Source of the DNA: Clostridium sp. MCC353
Lineage (GTDB): Bacteria; Bacillota; Clostridia; Lachnospirales; Lachnospiraceae
Length of the DNA: 64,000 nucleotides
Direction of reading: 5' to 3'
Assembly: GCF_018785315.1 (NCBI RefSeq)
Contig: NZ_WQPN01000158.1
Span: 1-64,000, forward strand
A model generated the notes under the pieces. It was not told the origin of the DNA, ran no database searches, and saw only the letters and a program-made list of their open reading frames with translations. The position numbers were made by a program, and so were the translations under genes. Positions 31,772 through 41,230 of this stretch are shown in pieces (position 1 is the first letter of the stretch; each line of letters starts with the position of its first letter).

Positions 31772-32725
31772 ATGGAAATTAAAGATGCGGAATATGTTCT
31801 GGCCATTGCCAGAAACCGGAATATCTCAAAGGCCGCCAGGGAACTGTTCATCTCCCAGCCATCCCTCAGCCGTTATCTGTCCAATCTGGAAGCCCGGATT
31901 GGAGTTACCCTTTTTGAACGGCAGAAAAGCGAGGTCACGCCCACCCAGGCGGGGGAAATCTACATCCGTTACTCCCAGGAAATCGCCTCCAAAAAACAGG
32001 CGCTCTATCAGGAACTCCAGACCTTAAAAACTCAGGAAACAGACATCATACGAATCGGATTTTCCTTAAATTCCAGCACTTTATATCTGTGGGAGGATTT
32101 TGCGGAATTTTATAAAAAATACCCCAATTACCAGATCGAAATATCAGAAATCTTAAACCGGGATATCGAACAGGCTTTGGTTGACAAACGCCTGACATTT
32201 GCGGTGTCCTGCACGCCGGAAGATACCTCGGTAGTGAAGTTTCAAAAGGTCTATGATTATTACTTTTTGGTGCTGATCCCCGCCTCTAACCCGGTCTGTA
32301 AGACGGCCAGGCAGGTTCCGGACCTCCCATTTCCATGGATTGATTTAAATGACATTGCAGGAGAACGGTTCATCCTGCAGAACTTAGACTGCCGCATCCG
32401 CCATCATATCAACCAGATTTTAAAAGATAATCACATCACCCTGTCCCATATCATCACCACCGTTCAGAGTTCCACGACGGCCATCCAATATGTGGAAAAG
32501 GGCATCGGTCTGTGTTTTTTATCGGATTCATTTTATTCCTACATCAGCAGGCCGGAAAATGTCCGGGTTTTCTGCATCGGATCACCGGCTGCTAAGGATG
32601 CGTCCGGCATTCTGTCTTTGAAAAGCAGGAAGTTTTCTCCGCCGGAAAAGCTCTGTATTAAGATTATCAGTCAAAATCTGATCATCAGGGTGGATCAGAT
32701 CAGAGAGGAAGGGAAATTAACATGA
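31772..32725 (+). CDS. LysR family transcriptional regulator
   Basis: A 317-residue LysR-type protein. The N-terminal winged helix includes AARELFISQPSLSRYLSNLE (residues 20-39), followed by a typical periplasmic-binding-like effector domain. The ATG at 31772 has GGAGGAATTTT upstream; a longer frame without a site was rejected. It is divergent from the SLC13 permease/hydrolase unit and overlaps the MATE gene by 4 bp (ATGA), so it may control both. Confidence 0.9.
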   Translation: MEIKDAEYVLAIARNRNISKAARELFISQPSLSRYLSNLEARIGVTLFERQKSEVTPTQAGEIYIRYSQEIASKKQALYQELQTLKTQETDIIRIGFSLNSSTLYLWEDFAEFYKKYPNYQIEISEILNRDIEQALVDKRLTFAVSCTPEDTSVVKFQKVYDYYFLVLIPASNPVCKTARQVPDLPFPWIDLNDIAGERFILQNLDCRIRHHINQILKDNHITLSHIITTVQSSTTAIQYVEKGIGLCFLSDSFYSYISRPENVRVFCIGSPAAKDASGILSLKSRKFSPPEKLCIKIISQNLIIRVDQIREEGKLT

Positions 32726-34047
32726 TTACAGACCTGACTGCCGAGCATTCCGAAAACAAGCTCTGGCGTTTTTTACTGCCCATGCTGTTAAGCGTCATGT
32801 TTCAGCAGTTCTATAACATTGCCGACAGCATGATCGCGGGAAGATTTGCAGGGGAGGACGCCCTGGCCGCGGTGGGGGCTTCTTATCCTATTACCGTCAT
32901 TTTCATGGCATTTGCCACGGGAAGCAATTTAGGGGCCTCTGTCATCGTATCACGGCTGTTCGGGGCGAAAGATTATAAGAGGATGAAAACGGCCGTCACC
33001 ACGGCTTTCACTGCCTGTGGGATTCTGAGCCTGTTTCTGACGGCATTTGGCCTGGTATTCTGCGCGCCCATGATGAGGCTGATCAGAACGCCTGGCAATA
33101 TATTTGCCGACGGGGCAATGTATCTTAGAATCTATACCCTGGGAATGGCCTTTTTAATTCTGTACAATGTGTGTACGGGAATTTTTACCGCCGTGGGGGA
33201 TTCCAAGACCCCGCTCTGGTTTTTGATCGGCTCCTCTTTGGGAAACATTTTATTAGATATCTGGTTTGTGGCCGGCCTTCACATGGGGGTGGCCGGTGTG
33301 GCCTGGGCCACCTTTATCGCTCAGGGCATTTCCTCTCTGCTGGCCCTGTCCACATTATGGCGGCGTTTGAAGAAGATGACGGGAAATGAAAAAGCGCCAT
33401 TTTTCGATCAGCATATCTTAAACCAGATTTCAGCTGTGGCAGTGCCCAGCATTATGCAGCAGAGCGTCCTTTCGGTGGGCAATTTATTTATCCAGGTGAT
33501 TGTAAACCGGTATGGCTCGGGGACCATCGCAGGGTATTCGGCTGCGATTAAATTGAATACATTTGCCATCACCTCATTCATGTCCCTGGGAAGCTGCCTG
33601 TCCAGTTTTACGGCACAGAATATCGGGGCTGGAAAGGGGTTCCGCATCCCGCTGGGATTTAAAAAGGGAGTGAAGCTTTCGCTGCTGGCCGCGGTTCCTT
33701 TCTTTGGGCTGTATTTTGGGTTCAGCAGCCAGATGATGAGGCTGTTTTTGAACGCGGAAAGTGTGGACGCCATTGAGGCGGGAAGCAGGTTTTTAAAAAT
33801 TGTGGCTCCATTTTATTTCATGATTTCCATTAAACTGATGACGGACGGCATACTCCGGGGTTCCTCCGCAATGGCATATTTTGTAATGGCTACTGTGCCG
33901 GACCTGATCCTGCGGATCTGCTTCGCCTGGATGCTCTCTCCGGCTTTTGGAAGTACGGGGATTTGGATGGCGTGGCCTTTTGGGTGGCTGGCGGCTACGG
34001 TTTTGACGGTTGTGTTTTATCGGAGGATATTGAAGAAAATGGGGTAA
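32722..34047 (+). CDS. MATE family efflux transporter (first)
   Basis: A 441-residue, 12-helix multidrug/toxin extrusion protein. It opens with the conserved LLPMLLSVMFQQFYNIADSM and has the internal repeat near residue 230 (AVPSIMQQSVLSVGNLF). MATE pumps expel drugs or metabolites using Na+ or H+. Translation is coupled to the LysR gene through an ATGA overlap, which makes local regulation likely. It resembles the second MATE gene at 38124 in its start region, but the two are clearly distinct paralogues. Confidence 0.92.
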   Translation: MITDLTAEHSENKLWRFLLPMLLSVMFQQFYNIADSMIAGRFAGEDALAAVGASYPITVIFMAFATGSNLGASVIVSRLFGAKDYKRMKTAVTTAFTACGILSLFLTAFGLVFCAPMMRLIRTPGNIFADGAMYLRIYTLGMAFLILYNVCTGIFTAVGDSKTPLWFLIGSSLGNILLDIWFVAGLHMGVAGVAWATFIAQGISSLLALSTLWRRLKKMTGNEKAPFFDQHILNQISAVAVPSIMQQSVLSVGNLFIQVIVNRYGSGTIAGYSAAIKLNTFAITSFMSLGSCLSSFTAQNIGAGKGFRIPLGFKKGVKLSLLAAVPFFGLYFGFSSQMMRLFLNAESVDAIEAGSRFLKIVAPFYFMISIKLMTDGILRGSSAMAYFVMATVPDLILRICFAWMLSPAFGSTGIWMAWPFGWLAATVLTVVFYRRILKKMG

Positions 34048-34074
34048 AGGTATGGATGAGGAGGGAGGTATGAC

Positions 34075-34158
34075 ATGATTTTTTTTAAACTGATTGACGA
34101 AGGCAAGTTAACTCTTGAATCACGGCAACATCTTGATAAATTCCGGAAAAGCCAGTAA
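34075..34158 (+). CDS. Possible 27-residue ORF
   Basis: It begins MIFFKLIDEGKL and ends DKFRKSQ. A very strong ribosome site (AGGAGGGAGG) lies 6 nt ahead. It is unrecognised and could be a small protein or the stump of a gene lost at the edge of the foreign-looking patch that follows. Confidence 0.3.
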   Translation: MIFFKLIDEGKLTLESRQHLDKFRKSQ

Positions 34159-34272
34159 AATCAATGGTTGTACGAAACACAAAGGCGTTTTCTACACCAT
34201 TTTTGAAAGAGCCTTGATATGACAGGAAAAGCAAGTTAAAATATAATTATTATGGAAAATCGAGGTGACGTG

Positions 34273-35340
34273 ATGAAAAATCATTTGATGCCATATCAAT
34301 CAGTTCTTATAGAAATTAAAAGTATTATTTCTTCTGGTCAAAAAGCAGCCTATAATGCTTCCAGTAAGGCGATGTTGCTTACCTATTGGAATATTGGCAA
34401 ACGAATTGTAGAGCAGGAACTGGGTGGCAGTGAACGTGCAGAGTATGGTAGAGGTTTAATTTCTGCATTGGCAGAAGATTTGACAAAGGAGTTTGGCAAA
34501 AATTATTCTAAAAGAAATCTGCATTATTACATCAAATTTTATCAGTGTTTTCCCGATGAGCAGATTGTGAACGCGTGCGTTCACAATCTTAACTGGACAC
34601 ATATTCGGAGCCTTCTTCGTGTTGCAGATGAAAATGCACGCTATTGGTATATGAAAGAGGCTGTTGACGAGAGCTGGAGTTCAAGAACCTTAGATCGTAA
34701 TATTAGTACGCAGTATTATTATAGGTTACTTCAGGCACCGAAAAAAGAGGCTATAATTGAAGAAATGAAGCAGAAAACCGCAGAATTTCAAAAAAATCAA
34801 TTCGAACTAATCAAAAGTCCGGTGATTGCAGAATTCCTTGGATTTAAGAATGAGGATACTTACTTAGAGGGAGATTTAGAATCTGCCATTCTTTCTCATA
34901 TTAGAGATTTTTTGATGGAATTGGGCAGAGGATTTGCGTTTGTGGCTCGTCAGCAACATATTGTAACGGAAACTTCGGACTACTATTTAGATCTCGTTTT
35001 TTACAATATCGAACTTAAATGCTATGTTTTAATCGATTTGAAGATGGGCAGAATTACCCATCAAGACGTAGGACAAATTGATATGTATGTACGCATGTAT
35101 GATGATTTAAAACGAGGACAGGGTGATAATCCTACCATTGGGATTCTATTGTGTTCAGAGACTGATAAGGATATTGCCAGATACTCGGTACTTCATGATA
35201 ATGATCGATTGTTTATGTCAAAATATTTGACTTATTTGCCTACGAAAGAGCAACTGAGAGCAGAGATTGAACGACAGAAAGAAATTTTTTCTATGCAGCA
35301 TCCGGTTCTATATGTAGATGAGCAGAAAATGGATATATAA
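34273..35340 (+). CDS. YhcG/DUF1016 family PDDEXK nuclease
   Basis: A 355-residue protein. The N-terminal DUF1016 domain (LLTYWNIGKRIVEQELGG, then KNYSKRNLHYYIKFYQ) precedes a PD-(D/E)XK nuclease core (DYYLDLVFYN, then CYVLIDLKMG; catalytic D and the D-x-K pair). The family is often found beside restriction systems and mobile elements, but here no other restriction gene is present. It is AT-richer than its surroundings and lies between two non-coding remnants, indicating horizontal arrival. The ATG at 34273 follows GAGGTGACGTG. Confidence 0.88.
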   Translation: MKNHLMPYQSVLIEIKSIISSGQKAAYNASSKAMLLTYWNIGKRIVEQELGGSERAEYGRGLISALAEDLTKEFGKNYSKRNLHYYIKFYQCFPDEQIVNACVHNLNWTHIRSLLRVADENARYWYMKEAVDESWSSRTLDRNISTQYYYRLLQAPKKEAIIEEMKQKTAEFQKNQFELIKSPVIAEFLGFKNEDTYLEGDLESAILSHIRDFLMELGRGFAFVARQQHIVTETSDYYLDLVFYNIELKCYVLIDLKMGRITHQDVGQIDMYVRMYDDLKRGQGDNPTIGILLCSETDKDIARYSVLHDNDRLFMSKYLTYLPTKEQLRAEIERQKEIFSMQHPVLYVDEQKMDI

Positions 35341-35403
35341 ATACAAATGGAGGGGTGGAGAAACTGACTAAGATGCCTGTAGTTTCTTCAGATAATGTAA
35401 TTA

Positions 35404-35673
35404 TTAAAGTAACATATGAAGTGCGATGATGTGGCAGAAAAAATCTTCTTCTACCTGTGCGGCCAACAATGTTACCGAGTACAAATCCCCATCCGCATGG
35501 CGGTGTTTCCCAATGAGGGCGAGTCGCTGATCTCCCAGCGCTTCATTCATATCCCGGAAGCGGGCGGTTGCATGGCCGTCTATGTAAATCTCTGTATCTG
35601 TCATCAGTTTCTCAAAATTATCGTTTGTCGCTATCTCACAGAGAAACCGGTTATTGATATGGCCACGCCCTAA
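35404..35673 (-). pseudogene. Gene remnant
   Basis: On the minus strand an open frame without a proper start reads through GRGHINNRFLCEIATNDNFE and MTDTEIYIDGHATARF to a stop at 35404. Codon use and residue content look like real protein, but the beginning is missing and there is no ribosome site. It may be the tail of a gene carried by a lost integrated element. I do not recognise the family. The opposite strand is also open, but its product looks unnatural. Confidence 0.45.
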
Positions 35674-35863
35674 TAAGTACTACAGGGTGTCCGCTGAAAA
35701 TCAGGTTGAAAACGACCAAAACTACTGCACCACTTACTACACCATTTGCCCATTAATTTGCGTAGATTTATAAAGATTAGCGTAGGTTCAGGGCAAAACA
35801 CGAAAAATGAGAAAACGCCGGAAAGCCCGTTATCAAGGTTTGAAGGCTTATGAAGGGATATAA
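35674..35863. other. Non-coding scar before the WYL gene
   Basis: Contains CACCACTTACTACACCATTTG and then GAGAAAACGCCGGAAAGCCC. TACACCATTT also occurs at 34193 on the other side of the nuclease gene. It looks like element debris, and no gene is seen. Confidence 0.35.
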
Positions 35864-36823
35864 ATGAGAATTCAACGCTTACTGGGACTGCTCTGCGTTC
35901 TTGGAGAGGTGGATAAAATCACAGTCCAGGAACTAGCCAATCGGTTTGAAGTCTCAAAACGGACTATTTTCCGGGACTTGGAGATGCTTAACTGCGCCGG
36001 AATTCCAATCGTCTCCTATCCGGGAGTTGGCGGCGGCGTAGCGATTTTAAGAGGTTATAAAGTGGATAAAAAGATTTTATCCATAGAGGATACAGACAAG
36101 CTGTTCACCGCTTTAAGCGGCTTAAAAAGCATTGACAACGATTCTTCCATAACAAATCTGATCGCCAAAATGGCTCCGGGGCAGGAACCGGATCTCCCGT
36201 CTCCAAGCCCATATGTACTGAATCTGTCCTCCTGGTTCAGCGACAGCATTACCACCAAAAAAGCGGCCGCATTCCATCATGCAATTGAAGGCCGGCGCCT
36301 GGTGCGGTTAGATTATATCTCCAGGACTTCCCGCGTCGAGAGAACTGTGGAGCCTTATAAACTTGTATTTAAGCAGTCTTATTGGTATTTATACGCATTT
36401 TGCCGGGAAAGGGAAGATTTCAGAATGTTCCGGCTGAACAGGATCGCTTCTTTTGAAATATTAGAAGAGCAGTTTCCACTGCGGCAGATAAAAAATCCTG
36501 AATTTAAAGTGGACTTTGGCAGAGAAATTTTTTCTTTCCAAAAACAGGAGGGATTTTATGAGGTTGTGCTCAGGTATGACCGATCAAAGGAATATGAATT
36601 GACGCAGAAAATCGACGCTTCTTTTTTCTCTTCTCCCGAATCCCAAAGCGGTTCTGAGGTTTTACAGGGCCAGGGAGAAATCCGCTTTTTTACTTCCGAC
36701 CTGTCCTTTACCGCCAATCTGGTCATGGGACTGCTGGATAAAGTACAGGTGATCTCTCCGCCGGAGCTTTATAATGAAATAAAAGAACGGCTGCACAAAA
36801 TAAATTTATTATATAAAGGATGA
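35864..36823 (+). CDS. HTH-WYL transcriptional regulator (YafY type)
   Basis: A 319-residue regulator. The N-terminal HTH_11 (VQELANRFEVSKRTIFRDLE, residues 20-39) and a central WYL domain (RLVRLDYISRTSRVERTVEP, then KQSYWYLYAFCR) are clear. A C-terminal WCX-like segment follows. WYL domains bind nucleic acid or small ligands. It precedes the DJ-1/PfpI gene by 124 bp on the same strand and probably controls it. A hairpin terminator overlaps its stop, so transcription into the next gene may be limited. Start RBS is GAAGGGATATAA. Confidence 0.88.
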   Translation: MRIQRLLGLLCVLGEVDKITVQELANRFEVSKRTIFRDLEMLNCAGIPIVSYPGVGGGVAILRGYKVDKKILSIEDTDKLFTALSGLKSIDNDSSITNLIAKMAPGQEPDLPSPSPYVLNLSSWFSDSITTKKAAAFHHAIEGRRLVRLDYISRTSRVERTVEPYKLVFKQSYWYLYAFCREREDFRMFRLNRIASFEILEEQFPLRQIKNPEFKVDFGREIFSFQKQEGFYEVVLRYDRSKEYELTQKIDASFFSSPESQSGSEVLQGQGEIRFFTSDLSFTANLVMGLLDKVQVISPPELYNEIKERLHKINLLYKG

Positions 36824-36844
36824 CATACTGCTGTCATCTTTTTT
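36819..36844 (+). terminator. Terminator overlapping the WYL gene stop
   Basis: GATGACA (36819-36825) and TGTCATC (36832-36838) form a 7-bp stem followed by six T. The stop codon lies within the left arm. Confidence 0.7.
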
Positions 36845-36947
36845 ATTGTAGAATATCCACTGTAAACATCCACATAAAAGCAGGACGCTCAGTCATTTTC
36901 CTGACAGCGGACATTTTATTCCACAATCATCACAAATGGAGGAAATT

Positions 36948-37526
36948 ATGAAAAAAGAAGTGATAATTTTTATTTTTGACGGCTATGCCGACTGGGAGCC
37001 CGCATTCCTGTGTTCGGAACTAAATTCGATGGAATCAGAATACGTGGTTAAAACAATGAGTTTAGACAAAAATCCAAAGTTCTCAATGGGGGGATTTCAA
37101 GTGATCCCGGACTATTCGGTTCATGATGTTCCGGGCGATTTCAGCCTGCTCGTCCTAACCGGAGGAACCGCCTGGATCGAACAGAAAAACAACGGCGTGC
37201 TCCCGGTGGCGGAATATGCAGTGAATCGCCAGATTCCCGTGGGCGCAATCTGCAATGCGGTTAATTTCATGGCTGAAAACGGATTCCTGGATCAGATTCC
37301 CCATACGGGAAACACCCTGGAATTCATGAAATCGCAGGCACCTCACTATAAAGGAGACAGGTATTTTACCGAACGGCAGGCAGTCAGCTCTTCTGGTATC
37401 ATCACTGCCAACGGTTCCGCGGCTCTGGAATTTGCGAAAGAAATATTTCTGGTTTTAAAGAATAAGACGGAAAAAGAGGTTGATGAGTGGTATCGGATGC
37501 ATAAGCAGGGGTTTTATCCGGCGTAG
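36948..37526 (+). CDS. DJ-1/PfpI family protein
   Basis: A 192-residue protein of the class I glutamine amidotransferase-like (DJ-1/PfpI) fold. The nucleophile elbow is GAICNAVNF with its cysteine, preceded by LLVLTGGTAW. Members are proteases, glyoxalase/deglycase-like enzymes or chaperones; YdeA/PfpI-like stress proteins are the closest in pattern. The ATG at 36948 follows GGAGGAAATT. It is probably under the upstream WYL regulator. Confidence 0.87.
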   Translation: MKKEVIIFIFDGYADWEPAFLCSELNSMESEYVVKTMSLDKNPKFSMGGFQVIPDYSVHDVPGDFSLLVLTGGTAWIEQKNNGVLPVAEYAVNRQIPVGAICNAVNFMAENGFLDQIPHTGNTLEFMKSQAPHYKGDRYFTERQAVSSSGIITANGSAALEFAKEIFLVLKNKTEKEVDEWYRMHKQGFYPA

Positions 37527-37552
37527 AGCATGTCTGAAAATTGCTCTAGATA

Positions 37553-37592
37553 TAATGGCAGAATCTTTTATATGATTAAGATTCTGCCATTA
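37553..37592. terminator. 15-bp hairpin after the DJ-1 gene
   Basis: TAATGGCAGAATCTT (37553-37567) and AAGATTCTGCCATTA (37578-37592) are perfectly complementary. It lies between convergent genes, without a T tract. Confidence 0.65.
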
Positions 37593-37611
37593 GCTTCACA
37601 ACAATATTTAC

Positions 37612-37908
37612 TTATAAACCCGCTTTCTTAACTATCTGCAAATCATATCCAAGCGTATTCAGCAAACTGCAAAAGGTTTTTAGAGTAGGGCTGTTCTCTC
37701 TATTTTCTATTCTGGAAATGACCTGCTGCTTGTTTCCTGTAAGCTTCGCTAAATCTCCCTGTGTAAGCTTCTGTTCCTTACGCAGTTGTACCAGCTCTGA
37801 CAGCAGCTTATATTCTGTTCTGCTTTCATCCCATGCCTGTGCAAATTCCGGACTGGCTGCCTTTTCTTTTTCAATAACTTTTTTTACCTTTAATTCAACA
37901 AATGGCAT
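37612..37908 (-). CDS. XRE-family HTH protein, HigA-like
   Basis: A 98-residue protein with a C-terminal helix-turn-helix (LTQGDLAKLTGNKQQVISRI, then NSPTLKTFCSLLNTLGYDL). Length and layout match HigA-type antitoxins. No HigB/RelE-like toxin frame lies on either side, so it is an orphan regulator or the survivor of a toxin-antitoxin pair. The start is preceded by GGGGGTGTTC. Confidence 0.8.
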   Translation of the reverse strand: MPFVELKVKKVIEKEKAASPEFAQAWDESRTEYKLLSELVQLRKEQKLTQGDLAKLTGNKQQVISRIENRENSPTLKTFCSLLNTLGYDLQIVKKAGL

Positions 37909-38123
37909 ATGAACACCCCCATTGCATTATTGTCTTTATCCAGTATTGATAATACAACTTTTTTGTTGTTTTATCAATTTTATTTCACTTCAACCCTTTT
38001 GACAACCTTTTTATCCTGACATCTCTAATCTACTCACCTTTTTTATTAAAATTCCTCTTGCACAATTCCCACATTCGGTGTAAATTATGTTCTTAGAATC
38101 TATCTAAGAAAGAGGACAAAACG

Positions 38124-39521
38124 ATGTCAAAACAAGCGGCAAAAGACATGACCACAGGTTCGCCCATGAAATTAATACTGGGATTTTTAATCCCCATGCT
38201 GTTTGGACTTTTATTCCAGCAGTTTTATAACATGATGGATACCATTATTGTAGGTAAATACCTGGGCGTTGACGCCCTGGCATCGGTGGGATCAACCGGT
38301 TCCATCAATTTTATGGTCATCGGTTTCTGTATCGGGGTGTGCAGCGGCTTTTCCATTCCCGTGGCCCAGAAATTCGGCGAGAAAAATTATACGGCCCTGC
38401 GCCGTTTTGTGGCCAACAGCGGGTGGCTGGCTTTGATTTTCTCAGTTGTCATGACCTCGGTTGTATGCCTGCTCTGCCGCAATATTCTGGTCTGGATGAA
38501 AACGCCGGAGAACATCATTGATGGAGCTTATGATTACATAATCATCATCTTTTCCGGCATACCGGCCATTTACCTGTATAACATGCTTTCGGGCGTCATC
38601 CGGTCCCTGGGGGACAGCACCACGCCGTTATTTTTCCTGCTGATTTCCTCTGTGCTCAACATCCTTTTGGATTTGTTCACCATCCTCGTGCTGCATATGG
38701 GAGTTGCCGGGGCCGCATGGGCTACGGTCATCGCTCAGGGCGTTTCGGGAATCCTCTGTATCCTTTATATGAGTAAAAAATTCACCCTCCTGAAAATGGA
38801 GGGTGATGAATGGAAACCAGACGCCGGATATATGAAGATCCTCTGCGGAATGGGAATCCCCATGGGGCTGCAGTATTCGATTACGGCAATTGGAAGCGTG
38901 ATTCTTCAGACCGCAGTCAATTCCCTGGGTTCCGTGGCCGTAGCTTCGGTAACTGCGGGCAGTAAAATCAGCATGTTTTTCTGCTGTCCCTTTGACGCAA
39001 TGGGCTCCACCATGGCCACTTACGGCGGGCAGAATGTGGGCGCAGGGCGGCTGGACCGGATCAGCCAGGGGCTGAAATCCTGTGTTATTTTGGGAGCCGT
39101 CTATTCGGTCATCGGCTTTACCGCCCTGTATCTGTTCAGCGATACGGTGGCCCTTTTGTTCGTAAATGCAGACGAAACGGAAATCCTGCACAACACGCGG
39201 CTTTTCCTCATCGGCAACAGCCTGTTCTATTTCCCTCTGGCCCTGGTGAACATTGTCAGATTCATGATTCAGGGACTGGGGTATTCCAAGCTGGCGATCC
39301 TGGCCGGGGTATGTGAAATGGCAGCCCGTTCATTCGCGGGATTCTGCCTGGTTCCGTTGTTCGGTTATATTGCTACCTGTTATTCCAACCCCATCGCCTG
39401 GATTGCGGCGGATCTGTTTCTGATTCCCGCCTATTTCCGGGTGATGAAGGATCTGCGCAGGAGGATGCCGGGGAAAGTGGGGCGTGCAGATGACGGGAAT
39501 GAATTTTCAAACACGCTCTAA
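38124..39521 (+). CDS. MATE family efflux transporter (second)
   Basis: A 465-residue, 12-helix MATE pump beginning like other DinF/NorM-type proteins (LGFLIPMLFGLLFQQFYNMM). The last residues (EFSNTL) are coded by a fragment of the dispersed repeat AATTTTCAAACAC-CTCTA, so the C-terminus has been altered by repeat sequence. Its stop overlaps the stop of the convergent GH3 gene. The start follows AAGAGGACAAAACG. Confidence 0.92.
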   Translation: MSKQAAKDMTTGSPMKLILGFLIPMLFGLLFQQFYNMMDTIIVGKYLGVDALASVGSTGSINFMVIGFCIGVCSGFSIPVAQKFGEKNYTALRRFVANSGWLALIFSVVMTSVVCLLCRNILVWMKTPENIIDGAYDYIIIIFSGIPAIYLYNMLSGVIRSLGDSTTPLFFLLISSVLNILLDLFTILVLHMGVAGAAWATVIAQGVSGILCILYMSKKFTLLKMEGDEWKPDAGYMKILCGMGIPMGLQYSITAIGSVILQTAVNSLGSVAVASVTAGSKISMFFCCPFDAMGSTMATYGGQNVGAGRLDRISQGLKSCVILGAVYSVIGFTALYLFSDTVALLFVNADETEILHNTRLFLIGNSLFYFPLALVNIVRFMIQGLGYSKLAILAGVCEMAARSFAGFCLVPLFGYIATCYSNPIAWIAADLFLIPAYFRVMKDLRRRMPGKVGRADDGNEFSNTL

Positions 39522-41224
39522 CACCTGGTATCCCACCTGCCGCAGAATACATTTTCATTATATCGGCCTTTAAACTCAGACCTGCCCATCATCTTATCCA
39601 CGGCGGCGGCGATGGCCTCGTCGGAATTCAGATACGCATTGATATAAGTCTTTGCCATGGGCACGTCGATCAAATGGTTTGTGAAGTTCAGGGACAGGAA
39701 AATGGTTGGAAGCTGGGAGACATACCAGGGCTGGGTCACCGGCTCCGCCCATTTTACTCTCATGGTATTGAACTGGGCAAATCCGGCTACATTTAACACC
39801 ACCAGGCAGAGATCGTATTTTCGTGAAACTTCTTCCATCTTTCCTTTTATATCTGGGTTTTGGGCATCCACCTGAAACCCTTTTTCTTCCAGGATTTTAA
39901 TCAGGTGGGCTTTTACTTCCGCGCTGTCGTCCGGTTTTAACTTTCCGGCAATTACTGTGCCTTCCCCGCCGATGAATACCAGCTTAATCCTCTTGTGCTT
40001 TTCCGGGCTGATGGGGAGATAGTGTCTGGTGTCTTTAACCAGGGTTATATAGCGGTCGGCCATCTGAGCGGCGGTCCGGCGGTGTTCTTCGCATCCGATC
40101 ACCTGCAGGCCGTCTCTGGAAGGAATCAGTTTTCCTTCCGCCTGGAGCCGGTGAAGGTTCAGGCTGGCCTTTACGCCGAGAATCCGGCGGAGGGCGTCCT
40201 GCATTCTCTCTTCTGAAATGATCCCATTTTTATATCCGTCCATCATATATCCGAAATCTTCATCCATATCGTTGAAAAACAAGAACATATCGCAGCCTGC
40301 CGCAATGGCCCCCGGCACCTGTTCTCTTCTGGGCATGGCCGCGAACATTCCGATCATATGGGAGGCGTCGGTAACCACCAGGCCGTTGAATCCCAGTTGT
40401 TCTTTTAACAATCCATTTATCAGTTCCGGCGACAAGGTGGCGGGAAGGATCTCTTCATCCTTCATGCCCGGACAGAGTTTTTTGCTGTACTGGGGAAGGG
40501 CGATGTGCCCTGCCATGATGGTCATCACGCCTTCGTCAATCAGGGCCTTATATACCTTTCCAAAGGTCTTGTCCCACTCCTCACAGCTCATATCATTGAC
40601 GCCCATGATCAGGTGCTGGTCGTTCTCTTCCGTGCCGTCTCCCGGAAAATGCTTACAGCAGGTGGCCATATTCTGAGTTTTAATGCCGCGGAAAAACTCT
40701 TTGGAATAGGCGGTCACATCGTCAGGATCGTCGTTAAATGCTCTGCACTGGACGATGGTATTTCTCCAATTGTACAAAAGATCCACCACAGGAGCGAAGT
40801 TCCAGTTACAGCCCACGGCCGCGCTTTCAGCCGCGCCGATCCTGGCGGATTCATAGGCTGTGGACGGATCGTTGGAAGCAGCCACGGCCGCCCCGGTGGC
40901 GACGGCAGTTCCGCCGGCAACGCCTCCATTTCCTCCCGCTTCGCAGTTGGATGCGATTAAAAGAGGAATCTTCGTGTTTTCCTGAAGCACCCGGTTTTGT
41001 TCATAGATCACTTCAGGAGCTTCATTATGATAGCGGATCGCCCCCACATGGTAATGATCCACCACGTATTTTAAATCTTCCGGTTTCCGGCTTGTGACCA
41101 TATTCACAAACAGCTGGCCCACTTTTTCCTCATCGCTCATGGAAGCAATCGTAGTTTCGATCCATTTTATATCCTCTTCTGTCAGACAGTAAGGTTTTTC
41201 TCTCAAATTTACCATAATATTCAT
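39518..41224 (-). CDS. Glycoside hydrolase family 3 (beta-N-acetylhexosaminidase-like)
   Basis: A 568-residue cytosolic GH3 enzyme. NagZ-type features are KHFPGDGTEENDQH (residues 191-204, with the catalytic dyad histidine) and the nucleophile in GLVVTDASHM (D286). It therefore probably removes terminal beta-N-acetylhexosamine or a related sugar. No signal peptide is present, so the substrate would be imported, presumably by the GPH symporter of the same operon. An ATG at 41215 is an alternative start. It ends within 4 bp of the MATE gene end. Confidence 0.9.
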   Translation of the reverse strand: MNIMVNLREKPYCLTEEDIKWIETTIASMSDEEKVGQLFVNMVTSRKPEDLKYVVDHYHVGAIRYHNEAPEVIYEQNRVLQENTKIPLLIASNCEAGGNGGVAGGTAVATGAAVAASNDPSTAYESARIGAAESAAVGCNWNFAPVVDLLYNWRNTIVQCRAFNDDPDDVTAYSKEFFRGIKTQNMATCCKHFPGDGTEENDQHLIMGVNDMSCEEWDKTFGKVYKALIDEGVMTIMAGHIALPQYSKKLCPGMKDEEILPATLSPELINGLLKEQLGFNGLVVTDASHMIGMFAAMPRREQVPGAIAAGCDMFLFFNDMDEDFGYMMDGYKNGIISEERMQDALRRILGVKASLNLHRLQAEGKLIPSRDGLQVIGCEEHRRTAAQMADRYITLVKDTRHYLPISPEKHKRIKLVFIGGEGTVIAGKLKPDDSAEVKAHLIKILEEKGFQVDAQNPDIKGKMEEVSRKYDLCLVVLNVAGFAQFNTMRVKWAEPVTQPWYVSQLPTIFLSLNFTNHLIDVPMAKTYINAYLNSDEAIAAAVDKMMGRSEFKGRYNENVFCGRWDTRC

Positions 41225-41230
41225 TCCCCT

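Noticed and set aside
35416-35673. 85-codon plus-strand ORF
   Set aside because: The antisense frame has more natural composition; the plus-strand frame is Cys-rich with no ribosome site.
37612-38123. HigBA toxin-antitoxin pair
   Set aside because: Only the HigA-like protein is present; no toxin-sized frame with a ribosome site on either side.
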